Assembly (NCBI GenBank): GCA_949130485.1
Contig: OX422186.1
Location: 999,497-1,063,496, forward strand
Source of the DNA: Agelas oroides
Taxonomy: Eukaryota; Porifera; Demospongiae; Agelasida; Agelasidae
DNA: 64,000 nt
Direction of reading: 5' to 3'
The notes under the pieces were generated by a model that was not told where the DNA came from, ran no database searches, and was given only the letters and a program-made list of their open reading frames with translations. Position 1 is the first letter of the stretch. Each line of letters opens with the position of its first letter. A program made the position numbers and the translations under genes. Positions 15,127 to 27,289 of the stretch are shown in pieces.

Positions 15127-15897
15127 AGAATCCTGTTCACAATATGGATTAATGGACTTTTGATTCACCAGATACTTGACCATGTTTAAACGAGCATACT
15201 GGCAGGCAAGGATAAGAGGTGTATGGGTACTGCTGGGGTCACCGTTTGGGTCACAATGTAGATTTTCAATAAGATACCTTGCAACATCAACATCTCCATA
15301 CATAGACGCAAAATCTAGAAATTTCACTACCTCTAGTTGCCCTGCACTACAAGCTATAAGGAGTGGTCGTCACCACTGGCATAAGCTGGATCAACTGACT
15401 GCTTGTCCATCAATATCTAGATGTCCATACTGACAAGCCAAATAAAGAGGAACTGTTTCAATGTCTTCATCGACATGGATTGTTTGAGTACAGCTACATC
15501 CCTTCTCATCAACAATGAATTTCACCATATCCAGATGCCCATTTCTACAAGCCACTTGAAGTGGTGTCAAACTAGTACCAATGACATAAGCTGGATCAAC
15601 TGACTGTTCATTCACCAGATACCTGACTATATGTAGATGTCCTTTCTCGCAAGCATAATGGAGGGAAGATTTATCAACATCATCTGGAGACAAAGGGTCG
15701 AGTTGGTGATTCTCAATCAAGTATTTCACCATGTCAAGGTGACCACCAATACACGCACAGTGAAGCAGTGTTCTACTGGCATAGGTACCTTTTTGCTTGG
15801 GATCATAGTTTTGTTCTGCTAGTAACAAACTCAATATGTTCAAATTCCCAGCGAACGCAGCCCATTCAATGGGGTTGAGTGATGGTATTTCTGACAT
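15115..15897 (-). pseudogene. Ankyrin-repeat gene relic, paralogue of the 27-kb gene
   Basis: The start MSEIPSLNPIEWAAFAGN (ATG at 15,897) is followed by five or so ankyrin repeats very like those of the gene at 24.4-27.3 kb (YDPKQKGT, HLDMVKYLIENHQLDPL). Near 15,403 about 16 bases are missing inside a repeat (GHLDI jumps to DGQAV), changing the frame. Three further repeats continue in another frame to about 15,115, where the gene breaks off against a MITE fragment. No Death-domain exon follows. Confidence 0.8.
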
Positions 15898-16080
15898 CTT
15901 CCTTGTGACTCTGATGACTCAATACTTTGTTGATGGCGAGTGCGGGATGGTTGGTTGTTGTTTGCTGCAGCCCGGGTCGGGGTAGCGCATCATTAGGGAG
16001 AGCCTGAGCGTCTAGTGAACGAGTCTGCACTTTTATAGCGGCTCTGAGACTAAGACTTTAAGTCTTAGTAGGGGGTTCAC

Positions 16081-16640
16081 CCTACCCTAGTGACATCACG
16101 GTGTGGAAGGACCACGTGTCAGGACTAGCTGTCCCCCCCTGGACACGTGGTCCTAGGACCAAATGTCCCCTACCAGGACAGGATGTCCCCCCACCGCAAA
16201 GTACCAGCCTCACCTTTCCAGTGATGGGAAGCTGGGCGCGGGGCCTGAGAACAAGGCTGGCTGAGCACTCTCATGCACAGGAAGGCATTATGCGGTCTGG
16301 AAACGAGACTAGTCAGTAGAAGCATGTAGTCTGGACATGAGACTATCTACTGACATCAAGTTGAAGTTTTAGTTTGGTGGACGGAATGGCCGCAGAGGAT
16401 AGTGTAGCTACTTTGTAACCGCTGTCTAATGGGGGGACAACTCGTCCTAAGGGGGACACATGGGCCTAGGACCAGCTGTCCTAGGGGGACATCATCACGG
16501 TGGTCCTATCCTAGGGGGACATGTGGTCCTAGGACAAGTTGTCCTGGGGGACAGCTGGTCCTAGGACCACGCGTCCGGGGGGACAATTTAAGGGGGGGGA
16601 CATCCCAGGATGGACGTCCTACCTGAGGTGTTGTCGGCAT
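16081..16640. repeat. Inverted clusters of GGGGGACA/TAGGACCA motifs
   Basis: 16,125-16,200 carries GTGGTCCTAGGACC and TGTCCCC motifs. 16,430-16,600 carries the complementary orientation (GGGGGACA, CCTAGGACCAGCTGTCC) many times at 20-40 bp intervals. No coding frame is convincing. It may be an old palindromic or satellite-like element. Confidence 0.55.
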
Positions 16641-16689
16641 ATATCGGTAAGAACCCTGCCTTACAAATGTAAAAGGACGTTCTGTAATA

Positions 16690-17133
16690 GAGCACTTCAA
16701 ACACAGTAGCACAATCGAAATATGCAGTGGAATAATTCTTCTGCCCAGCACTTGTAGACTACTACCCCTACATAGGTGGTACTGAATTCAGTATGTGCCA
16801 TAATTTAGTGATCCACTAGAGGTTGATGGCATAGATGTATGAGCATGTCTTCGTGTGAGCATGTAATAAGCCTCACCCTTAACAAGAATTCTACAGCACT
16901 TCAAACATGGCATCAGGATTGAAATACTCAATGGAGTAATGCTTGCTTGAAACTGCCATGTATAAGATTTGTGTTTCCTTGATGGATGTAGCCCAGTGGT
17001 CAGAGCACTGGCAGCTCAGGCCAGAGGTCCTGTGTTTAATCCCCCCACCCCTCCACACCACATGCACACACACACACACACACACGCACGCACGCACGCA
17101 CGCACACACGCACGCACGCACACACACACACAC

Positions 17134-17224
<91 letters not shown>
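16690..17224 (+). repeat. Duplicated TG intron: SINE head and (CA)n array
   Basis: About 16,690-16,980 matches the intron before the TG1 exon at 2394 (a MITE right end near 16,966). The SINE head at 16,981-17,045 follows, then a CA array to 17,221 with CACG interruptions. Its end is the acceptor of the TG2 exon. The left duplication border is near 16,690. Confidence 0.7.
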
Positions 17225-18562
17225 GCAAGGAGGTTGAGATGTGGGTACAGCCTGTTGACTACCTGCGTATTTTGGAAGGAGGATACTTTCTTCACTTTGT
17301 TGCCATGGTGATAGTGCCAGCTGACATGGTGTCTCTTGTGACAACCAGTGGATTCAGGTTCAAGGTAATAGACTGCATTCAGTCTCAGAATAGGAGATGT
17401 TGAGCATGTGAAGGCCATTGTATATGTACATTACTGGGAGTTGTGCATGAGCAGATCAATGTACACCCACATTTACCATGCTGTACGTGTACCAGAGACA
17501 CTGTATCCAGGATGCAGGGTCTCTAGCATCTACATACAGTACCTCTGACTCCAGTGGAAGCTATAGCTAACTTTCAGGCTAAGAGCAGCACTACTCTGCT
17601 TTGCTTGAAATAAATGTGTTGTTATGCTGCTAGCTAATTTTCAGGCTAAGAGCACCTGCTTTACTGCAAGAACAAGACACTGCCAGAAGGTTTCTTTGTT
17701 GCTCAGAGCAGGTTGATTTGTGAGCATGCCACAAATTAGTCATCATACTTGCCACTGGTATGATCTCAGATACAGCACTTGTGACACAAATAACTTACGT
17801 AATACTTGTTATGTATTGCATACCTACTGGCGTAATGATCAATTCATTATGTACCATGCAATGAAATCATGTGACTCATATCATTGAGGACAAATTCATC
17901 AACTTTTCTATCCTTCTCCCTCTCCTCCCCAGACTCCTGACATTCTCATCACACTGCCCTCCAAGGGTCTGAAGCTGTACGAGGAGGCCACAATCAAGGT
18001 AGCTTTCAAGAACCCTCTCAGCAAGAGACTCACCAATGGCAAGTTCTCCCTCCATGGGGAAGGCTATGTCCAGGATGCAACTGTGGACATTGGGTGAGGA
18101 TATAACTACCCATATTTTGCCATGGCAACTAATGGGATAACTACCCTCTCATGAGACACTGGATTATGAATGAACGGCTCTCATCCTCATAGTCTCAGTC
18201 CCAGACCCAAAACCAACCCCCGCATGGATCGTTTGCAGCGTTGTTACCACGCATTTGTATATTGGAAGTGGATAATAGTCTTGTCCCCACCTGGCATCAT
18301 TCTTTTTGTAGAAGGAGTACAGGCTTTACAATAATTTATGATTGTCAAGTTATGCACCATCTGTTCATTATGTGCTACCCTCACACCCACACTCTCACAC
18401 TCCACACCCTCACACCCACACAGACCTGTTGGCCCATATGGTACTGCCTCAGCTGAGTTCACAACATTCTCAGTGAAGAGAGGAGCATTTGAGATGGTGG
18501 TTTGTTTCTCCTCTGATCAACTGGCTGATATCCTCAATGATGAAGATACTGAAGTTGTGTAA
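17225..18562 (+). pseudogene. Transglutaminase TG2, 3' fragment of three exons
   Basis: Exons 17,225-17,364, 17,933-18,093 and 18,424-18,562 correspond to the last three exons of TG1 and TG3, with the same splice sites, the same phases and no stop before the normal TAA at 18,560-18,562. The protein differs at a few sites (MVIVPADM, NPLSKRL, VVCF). Nothing resembling the preceding exon or the catalytic core lies upstream, so it is a 5'-truncated duplicate that keeps an open frame, which suggests a young event. It could serve as an alternative 3' end only if spliced from TG1 about 12 kb upstream. Confidence 0.8.
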
Positions 18563-19781
18563 CTAAACATTTGGTGAAATAAATAACTGCAATGCATCTC
18601 ATGAACACTGTTCATTGCTTGTAGTTTTGACTGTAATTTAAACTTTTCTTTTTTGGCAGATTAGGTAGCAGCAGTGCTATCCAATGCTAACATCCAGGTG
18701 TGTGTGTTTTCCCACTCGCGAGACTCACCCCTACCACAGTAAAATATTGCTGAGTCAGCATGCTAGAAGTGAAGCTCACTGCATAATAATTGATGTGAGC
18801 TCGATCCCAAGAACCAGTAGTTTCAGGAAAAAGCCAGGAAAGATGCAATGAAATTATGTTTAAGGAGAGTTTGTCGTGGTGCATCAGGGATCGACATATT
18901 CAATGAATCATTGTTGGTTTGTGAAAGAGAATGGCAATCCTTGCACCCATACTTTTTATAGCTGGCCTTTGCCACCATCCAGCTTTGAATCATTCACAGC
19001 ATACCCACTGCAATCAATAACTGGATGGCAGCAAAGGCCTGCGAACAAGGCTAATAAATATACCCTCTGTCTAACAATGAAATGACATCAGCTATTCCTC
19101 AACACATTATAGGCTGACACAAATTGATCAGCTTACAGTATGAGCAGTAGCAACAAATTGAGTCATCTAAGACAGCACAGGGTGACACAAAGGAAAAGGT
19201 GACACAATTTGATAGCCTACACTACTCACAGCAATAACCGTATGTAAAATTTATATGTTGGCAGCTGTGCAGTAAAACAGAAGAAGGCAAAAAATGTAAC
19301 TGTCCCAAAATTAGTGTATAAAAAAACCCCCAGTCATCATGCTCCTGACACTACATTATTAACACACAGTATTAGAAACATGTAGGAAGTAATTATAATG
19401 ATGTTCCACAAATTTAATGATACACAGTCAAAGTTTGCTAACACTTGTGTATCATAAACATACACGATTGTGATCACTGAACAAAGCATGTGTGAGTTGT
19501 AACTACAAGTTTTTCTACATACAATATCATCAGCAGTGGGACGCATAACAATAACTGTACGTAAAATATTTATAAATATTTGCTGGCAGTAAAACAGAAG
19601 AAGCCAAAAAATGTAACTGTTACGAAATTAGTGCATAGAAAATATGAAAAGAAAGGTCATCATGCTCATGACATTACATGATCACAGTCGCAGTATTAGA
19701 AACATGTAGGAAGTGAATATAATGATGTTCCACAAATGATACACAGTCAAGTTTGCTAACACTTGTGTATCATGATTGTGA
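18563..19781. other. Intergenic; internal direct duplication
   Basis: Two related stretches (about 19,240-19,550 and 19,560-19,830) repeat GTAACTGT, GATGTTCCACAAAT, ACACAGTCAA and TTGTGTATCAT in order. The second contains the 3' end of the kinase gene and the first resembles an older copy of that 3' flank. No other gene is seen. Confidence 0.6.
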
Positions 19782-20692
19782 TCACTGAACAAAGCATGTA
19801 TGAGTTGCAACTACTAGTTTTTCTAGAATATCTACAATGTCATTGGTAGTGGGACGCATTCTGGAGCTGATGTGAAGGCACTGTTTGATCAACTTTATGA
19901 GGTCATAATTTCCATCTAGCTGCTGTTCTAACTGGTTGATGTATGTCTGACGTCGTTCAACTTCGGTGCGAGCACAAACGTTTCCATCATCATCACAGAA
20001 GGTGGCAGGAAGCAGGTCACAGGGGAACACTTGTGTGGCAGTGAAGAGGGCTAGGTGTCCAAAGGAGAAGATGTCAAGCTTCTTATTAAACTTGGCATGA
20101 TCTGAACAGGCCTCAGGAGGCATGTAGACAATGGTGCCAGGAACACGGGACGTACTCTTAAACTCTGAGCTACATGCAGGGTCAATGTCAATGATGCGAG
20201 AATTACCAAAATCGCTTATTTTTGCCACCCTCTCTGAATTGAGCAGGACATTCCTGGCTGTAAGGTCACGGTGGATTACAACTGGTTTGTGGTTGTGTAG
20301 ATAAGCCAACCCCCTTGCTATGTCATGCAGAATGGAGACCTTAGCATTCAGGGAGAGGTTTGCATAGGAAGGGTTGAGGAGATAGTCGTGAAGGTTTGTC
20401 TGCAGCTGTTCCATCACCAGTGCTGGTGATTTGGAGTTGGGCAGGAGGCAAACACAATGATACTGGACAATGTTAGGGTGATGGATACTGCACAAGATGC
20501 CCAACTCAGCAAAGAACTTCTCGTGAGACTCGTTAGGGCTCTTGCAGATCTCCACTCTGAACCTTTTTGCTGCATATGTTGCTCCTTCGATTTTGACTTG
20601 CTCAACGCTGCCATATGCTCCAGCACCAAGCTGTCTACCAGTTGGCTCTGCTTTCTTAACGAGTGACTTTAGCTCTTTATCCCACCTTTGGG
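19782..20692 (-). CDS. Protein kinase, tyrosine-kinase-like, catalytic exon (5' partial)
   Basis: One long exon of 302 codons plus stop. It is bounded upstream by an AG acceptor after which QRWDKELKSLVKK reads in frame. Visible parts: glycine loop LGAGAYGSV, ATP lysine in YAAKRF, catalytic loop HRDLTARN, metal motif DFG (DFGNSR), activation end VPGTIVYMPPEA, and the C-lobe LDIFSFGHLAL to the C-terminal MRPTTNDIVDILEKL. All residues needed for phosphotransfer are present. HRDLxARN and MPPE place it near tyrosine-kinase-like kinases, but substrate class is uncertain. No receptor, membrane or adaptor exon is recognised upstream, so the protein's N-terminus is unknown. A broken duplicate lies at 5.7-6.1 kb. 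Confidence 0.85.
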
Positions 20693-21019
20693 CTGTGAAT
20701 GAAATTGATTATGGCCACATTAACATTAGCATGACAGACAGTATTTGGAAAAAGCTAAAATTCCAGGTCTCTATTGTTATGGTGATGACTAAATTAGTCA
20801 CCATGCGGATCATCATTTCTGTTGCTATGGTGATGATCGACATACCTCATTTGAGATGTGTACAGTGCATTAATTGTCTATACTCTTGCCCAGGCCCCAC
20901 CCAGACCCCACCCAGACCCCACCCAGTTCATGTGAGGCTTGGGAAGCCTTGTAATTTTTAGTGTAGGAATACAAATTGGTCAGTGTGAATAATAAATTTC
21001 ATAACATCACTTTGAGCAG
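20693..21019. other. Upstream of kinase exon, no gene seen
   Basis: Probable intron or 5' region of the kinase. It contains a short CCCCACCCAGAC triplication near 20,895. No exon can be supported. Confidence 0.5.
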
Positions 21020-21542
21020 CAGGTTCCCTGACAATGCCTAGCAGTTGTAAGGTAACCTGATGCTCTCCACTAACTCTAGTATCAAAGTCATAACCACTGT
21101 CTGTTCACTTGTCTGCAACTACAATGACCCATTGTGTCTAAAACAACTGTACATGTGGTCATGTGCATGCCCACACCACCTGCATGACCCAAGTTCATGT
21201 TTAATAGACAATTTAGTCTGGTGTCACAAGTCCAAATCCTTGGGCTAGCTCCAGAAGCATGGAGTGACCAATGAAATCTACAGTGGTGTTTATTGGAGTA
21301 ATGCAGAAGGAGAAGCAGATTGAAGTACAATAATGACACCAGACTGCATCCAAGTACACTCCTCATCAGTAGTTAAACATGAACTTGGTTCATGCAGGTG
21401 GTGTGGGCATGCACATGACCACATGTTTTAGACACAATGGTCATTGTACGTAGTTGCAGACAAGTGAACAGACAGTGGTTTTGAGTAGTTTACTTTGATA
21501 CTAGAGTTAGTGGAGAGCATCAGGTTACCTTACAACTGCTAG
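21020..21542. mobile_element. Inverted-repeat element with ~160-bp arms
   Basis: 21,034-21,195 (CCTAGCAGTTGTAAGGTAAC...) is the complement of 21,380-21,542 (...GTTACCTTACAACTGCTAGG). A third, single-arm copy lies at 21,900-22,110. Non-coding MITE-like unit. Confidence 0.75.
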
Positions 21543-21798
21543 GTGAATGCAACATGCAACAAATCAAGAAATTTCTTGCCATACAGCCTGTCAGGTGCCG
21601 TGTCTGACACACGGAGAATCTACTACACCTACTACGACTGCTGTAGCCAGCGCATTTTGTACATTGTAGCTACGCGTGTACTTGTCTCAGTCACGAGCTC
21701 CAATCTATGTGGGCGGACTTTCGTGTGTGCCCACATGCAATTAAGTCGTGTCTACCTCATGTCTACCCTAGACGTCACACATATGATAAAATGTACCA

Positions 21799-21842
21799 GG
21801 CTCTCCCCCTCCTTAGCGGGGAGAGCCTGGGAACGAGGCTAC
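21799..21842. repeat. Short hairpin, CCAGGCTCTCC/GGAGAGCCTGG family
   Basis: CCAGGCTCTCCCCCTCC and GGGGAGAGCCTGGGAACGAG form a tight inverted pair around TTAGC. Confidence 0.7.
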
Positions 21843-21899
21843 ATAGGCTGTACCTCTTGGTCTTTCTGTTGCTATGGTGATAATTGACAATTCCTCAGA

Positions 21900-22110
21900 T
21901 TTGAGATGTGAATTGTAGTTAATATGAACTTGGGTCAGGTGGTGCAGGCACTGCATGTATAGTTGTTTTAAAAACAATGGGTCATTGTAGTTGCAGACAA
22001 GTGAACAGACAGTGGTTATGAGTAGTTTACTTTGATACTAGAGTTAGTGGAGAGCATCAAGAAAAGAGGTTACCTTTCAACTGCTAGGCATTGTCAGGGA
22101 ACCTGAGCAA
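21900..22110. repeat. Single-arm copy of the 21,020 element
   Basis: It matches the right arm of 21,380-21,542, including AGTTAGTGGAGAGCATCA and CAACTGCTAGGCATTGTCAG. No opposite arm follows. Confidence 0.7.
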
Positions 22111-24452
22111 GCTGCAATGTTTCAAGGTTTAGGTATGTGAGTAGCACCAAGCTGCCTGCCTGAATTCAGACTGCTGTAGATCTTAACTAATTTGAAGTCT
22201 TCAAGGAGTCGAGCATGGAAAACGCATGCACAAGGTTTTGATACATGAAACTAAGTCAGCAGTGGTGAACCCTAGCTTGTCTGCTATTCCCACTCACATC
22301 TACCAGCATTTTGCCTTCCTCCTTTTTGCCCTATACCTGAATGTGTCTTGACTGTCCAGCATAAGCATTAAGAATAAATACTTCAGTCAGTATCACCTCT
22401 CACAAACAATACAGAGATTATAGTGATCTAACACACTCTGGGAGTTGCCAAATTTTTATGTAATTTAATGACCTTTAGGTCTGTAGGTCATGCAGGTGAA
22501 TGAGGTGATTAGCTTTGCTTTAAACCATTCAAAACCACTGTCAGCCTGCTACCAGGTTCAGGTGTTGCAAGTTCTTTGCACATTTAAAGCTAGAACAGGC
22601 AATCTTAACTCTCCCACCCTATACCCTCTTCTATACCATCTCATTTGAGTCACCTGATGGAAGTGGAGTACCAACAACCCTACAATGGCCACCTGCTATC
22701 ACCTCCATCCTCAATGAGTTGGATCACTGATGCTAATTAGCTACAGGACTTGCATCATTAGGCTGTGGTAATTAAATTTCCAGCTTCTCAGACCCACCCA
22801 CGTCTACTTTTCGTTTGCAATTCATTTTTAATACAATTTTTAGAGGTGATGTCTCTGTTTTCCATTACTTCTCTCCAGTTACAAGCAAATGATTGTCACA
22901 AAGTAAGATGCCAAAGCCTCTCGTAATACTATTTGCACAGAAAAATCATGCTATACAGGCAGGGTTTCAATTGCCAATTATTTGAGCTATGAGTACTGGA
23001 CAAGGTTGTCAGCAAGAGCTTGTAACGTTATGCCAGAAAACTGCACATGTGGCACGTAATACATTCCGACCCAGTCACCATTTATTAAAGAACAGCCAAA
23101 TGGTAGAACGATCGCTGCTTGGGGTGTTTAATGATCTTCATTGCAGAAAAAATAACTGCTTGCCTGCCTACATTGATGAAAAGTGTCTGAGAAACTGGAA
23201 ATTTTATTACCTTGGCCTTATGCTCGTTCTCTAGAAATGCATGCAATGATCCCCTAAGGGAGGAAGTGAGGTCACTGCTGCATGTATCAAAGACCAGGCA
23301 ATGGTACTCAAAACCACTAATTGACTTTGTTAGGACTCACAACCACTATTAGCACTTGACTAGCTTTATAATTGCATTTGCGGCTTCTGGTCACTACAGT
23401 GCTACATTTCCTGAATTGAGTAACAACCACAATCTTGCAGATATAGTAACCACTGAACATCTTTGAAAGGGATCACACCTGCCCTATCGAAGAGCAAGCA
23501 ATACTAACCATGTATAGTAACCACTGAATATCTGTGAGAAAGTCACCAGCTGCATCATCTTTTTGAAGTGTAGTTGTAGTGATTCCCCCACAGATGTTAG
23601 GTGTGGGTGTTGTGTGGGTGTTGTCATGTAATGGATTTATAGCAGATTTGGCTTGGCCATTTGTACTAAGTGCACATCCATGTGGTAGAAGAATTACAGT
23701 ACTTTGCAAGTCAGTAGTCAGAGTGATAAGTTGCACCTAAGGCTTCGTGGGTATTTATTAGGCTTTGTAGGCTATGAATATTTGTACAATCATGCTTACA
23801 AAAAAAAAAAAAAACATGAAGCCTTAGGTGCATTGCTAACAACAGTCAGTCTGTGACAACCGACTTGCAAAGCACTGTGTGCCATATTTCCAAAAATTGC
23901 CATCTCTTATTGTTCGGCACCTCCACATTGAAGTAAGTGAAATTTTCGGCAAGAGGATTCCCAAAACTTCCTAATTTTAGTCTCTAATAAAAGTGTTTGC
24001 ATTGTTAACACCAGTTGAACTGTTTCAGTATGCAGTCGTTACTGCCAAAAGCCAGTGATAGATGCAGTAGAGCTGATTCAAGTCCTACGTTCAACTGATA
24101 AGTGCACTACAATCCTGCTGGGGTCTTGTGGCGATAGATTGCCATAATTTGCATGGCGATCATTGATCTTCCTGCCCTTGTGCAGTCTGTAGGGTGACAA
24201 CTGACTGGAAATTTCCACACAGCTCTGTAGACATGGAAGCCGGGTGGCACAATTTGACCATGAGGACAAACACAGGTATCCCTATGGGTCAGTGACCTGC
24301 ACACCTCTAATTACTCAGTGTTTAGCTTTCGAGCATAAATGGTGCCCACAAGTCAAATGACTGGTATATCATAACCGTTCCTCATATGCTCGCTCTCCTT
24401 ACTATGTAGTGAAATGATGGTAGGGCTTGGATTGAGTGATGAGCAATTTGCC
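22111..24452. other. Intergenic, one hairpin element, no gene seen
   Basis: Mostly unique AT-rich sequence. 23,733-23,831 has ends GCACCTAAGGCTTC and GAAGCCTTAGGTGC around an A-run, nested in a wider inverted pair (CTTTGCAAGTC at 23,702 and GACTTGCAAAG near 23,862). An open frame of 81 codons at 22,989 is not recognised. Confidence 0.6.
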
Positions 24453-27289
24453 TTAACTAACTGCACATGGTTTACAAGCCAACAAACCTGTTTTTCGAGT
24501 CTGATATTGCTGCTGTAGCTCAAGAGCAATCCTGCTTTGGTCCACTGTGTGGCTCCTCAGAGCATCACAGACCTTTGTGAGGGTTGGGTGTGGCGGTATA
24601 CGGTCTAACCACCTGGAGAGTACCTCTCGGAGGTAAGCTGCAGGGCCACCTGGAATATGTAGGGGTGTGGCCTCAATTGTATTTAGTTCCCCATATGACA
24701 GCCCCAGCTGTAGACCAAGGGCTTTCCAGTGACTGGAAATGGGCTGGAGATGTTCCATAAGGAAGACCAGGTCATAAGGATCTGGAAAAATATAATTTTT
24801 ATTATAGAACATTACTGCTACATGGTCACTAACACCAATACTTTAGAGTACCTCACCTAGTTGTGAGTCTGCAGCTGTGAGCAGATGATCATCTTCTGGC
24901 TGAACAGACTGTTGAGGTACTTCACCTTGCAAAGCAAGCAATCGTTGTGTGGTGAAAGCACAATGCAAACAATGCCAATGCAAATCGACTGTTAACAAGC
25001 TTTCTCGCATATACCTCAGGTGGGTATAACCAATAAAGAAAAGTATATCTTTGTATAATATCATATGATTAGTTGTTATGCCTCTTACTGCATTTGAAGG
25101 CTGCCTTTCACAATGCAACAATTTGTTCTCAACCTAGACTCTGTTGCCGCTGCTCTGTTTACAGTGTTGAAGATAGTTGCTGTAGCTGGTTGATCCTTTG
25201 TGCCAGAGTGGGACTTTGGCAATGTTGTTTTAGTACGTAAAGACTTTTGAAACAAACTTTGGTTTAGTTTACAGGTTTATCATTTTAGTTTGCTTTTAGT
25301 TGGTCAAACTTCACTAAGTCCTCTCAGGGTAGGAAAAACATTTGGGAATGCACGTGCACTTTGTGGCTTTTCATTCAATACTTTTTTCTTTCCACTTGGG
25401 ATGAATTTCCAAAAACCCTTGCTATTTAGTCAGTCTGTAAAAAACAGTTTAAACATGTAACAGTCTATTTTTAGCAACTTAAACTGAATATCATTTTAGT
25501 ATGCCATTTGGTTAATCAAAGTCTAGTTTATCTTCATTTATTATCTGGACAGAAATAATGTTCATGTACTGTAAGGTTCAACTAAGGGCAGTATCTACAA
25601 TGAATTATTTATACATTATCAGAGCTTTGAGCATAGGAGATGTAACCCAGCTACCTGTGTTTGTATGAGGCTGAAAATAATTGCAACCTGTCTTGCATTG
25701 AATCAGTGCAGTCCTATACTTGTATCAAGAGCAATGTTACATGATCTACACAAAAGTTCTGTGAGCAATTAGAGTAGAACCAGATCATAAGTAGTAGGTT
25801 TGAAATATAACTTACTGCTACTTGATGTTCTTATACTGGACAAGAACTGGAATACTTCAAGGCTGTTCACACGAAGAGCAAGACGAAGCACGTATTCATA
25901 TTCACCACTTGCTTCTAGATCACATTTTCCTTCTTCAACAAAATACCTTACAATATCTACTTTACCAGCAATAGTAGCAAAGCTGACAGCATGAAGATGC
26001 ATAAAACCTTTGCAAAGTGGGTCACAATTTCTCTTTTCAGTTAAATACCTGACAACATCTAAACTACCACAACACGATCCAACATACGGTGTTAGATACC
26101 CTCCATTGTTGTACATAGGGTCGCATCCCTTTTCCTCTACAAGGAATTTCACAATTTCAAGTTGTCCCTTCTCACATGCATTATGAAATGGAGTGTACAT
26201 GCTGCCGTCATCCACTTCACGAAGTGGATCAATCTTCTTTTCATTCACCAGATACTTGACAATCTCTAAGCAGCCATGTTCACAGGCAACCCAAAGGGGT
26301 TCATGTGCACGAGGACCGGTAGTTGTACACATTGGGTCAAACTTTTTTTCTTCAATAAGATACCTTGCAATATCAACATGTCCAAAACGAGCTGCTATAT
26401 GAAGCACATTCATTACAACTCCGGCCATATCCTGGTGCGTTTGAGTAGGGTCCCATCCCTTCTCGTCAATGAGAAATTTCATTACCTCTAGGTGCCCATG
26501 AGCACAAGCCGCATGGAGTGGCATCCACCTTCTTCTGTCATCACCCTTGACATAAGCTGGATCAACTGGACATTCATTCACCAGATACCTGACAATATCC
26601 AGATGGCCACTGCCACAAGCCCCATGAAGAGGTGGTATTGCACCACCCACCTCATCCTGGAAGGTTTGAGTAGAATTGCAGCCCTTCTCGTCAATAAGAA
26701 ACTTCACTATATCTAGATGTCCTTTGTTACAAGCCAAATGGAGTGGTGTTGAGCTGTTGTCACCACTTGCACAATCCGGATCAACTGACTGTTCATCTAC
26801 CAGATACCTGACAATATCTAGATGGCCATTAATACAAGCAAACTGAAGAGAAGATCTTGCATTGCCGTTCTCAAACAGGTATATTCGAGTAGGATCACAT
26901 CCCTTCTCTTCAATAAGAAATTTAACTACTTCTAGTTGCCCTCCGACACAAGCCACATGGAGTGGAGTATGACTAGTACTGCTGTCACCAATTGGATCAA
27001 CTGATTGTTCATTCACCAGATATTTGACAATATCTAGATGGCCACACTCGCAAGCTGCATGAAGAGGAGATTTTTTAGCATCATTTTCGTACAGAGGATC
27101 AAGTTGGTGCTCATCAAGCAAGTATTTCACCACGTCAAGGTGACCACCGCCACATGCATAGTGAAGCAAAGTGCTACCACCGGTTCCTTTTTGCTTGGGA
27201 TCATAGGGTTGGTCTTCGATGAATGACTTCAGTAAGTTCAAGTTCCCTTCCAACGCAACAATTTCACAGATTTGTTTGTTTGATGTCAT
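24453..27289 (-). CDS. Ankyrin-repeat protein with C-terminal Death domain
   Basis: Three exons on the minus strand: 27,289-25,816, 24,925-24,857 and 24,781-24,453. The first donor is GTAAGT, the second GTGAGG, and phase-1 joins restore Ser and Asp codons, giving 623 residues. The start is the ATG at 27,289 (MTSNKQICEIVALEGN). About 14 ankyrin repeats follow, with the pattern TPLHxACxxGHLDIVKYLVxExxxDP. After a short acidic linker (QPEDDHLLTAADSQL) comes a Death domain of about 85 residues (LQPISSHWKALGLQLGLSYGELNTIE to LREVLSRWLDRIPPHPTLTKVCDALRS). Ankyrin plus Death is a scaffold or signalling layout in animal innate-immune and apoptotic pathways; the partner is unknown. No membrane segment or enzyme is seen. 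A broken paralogue of the ankyrin part lies at 15.1-15.9 kb. Confidence 0.87.
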
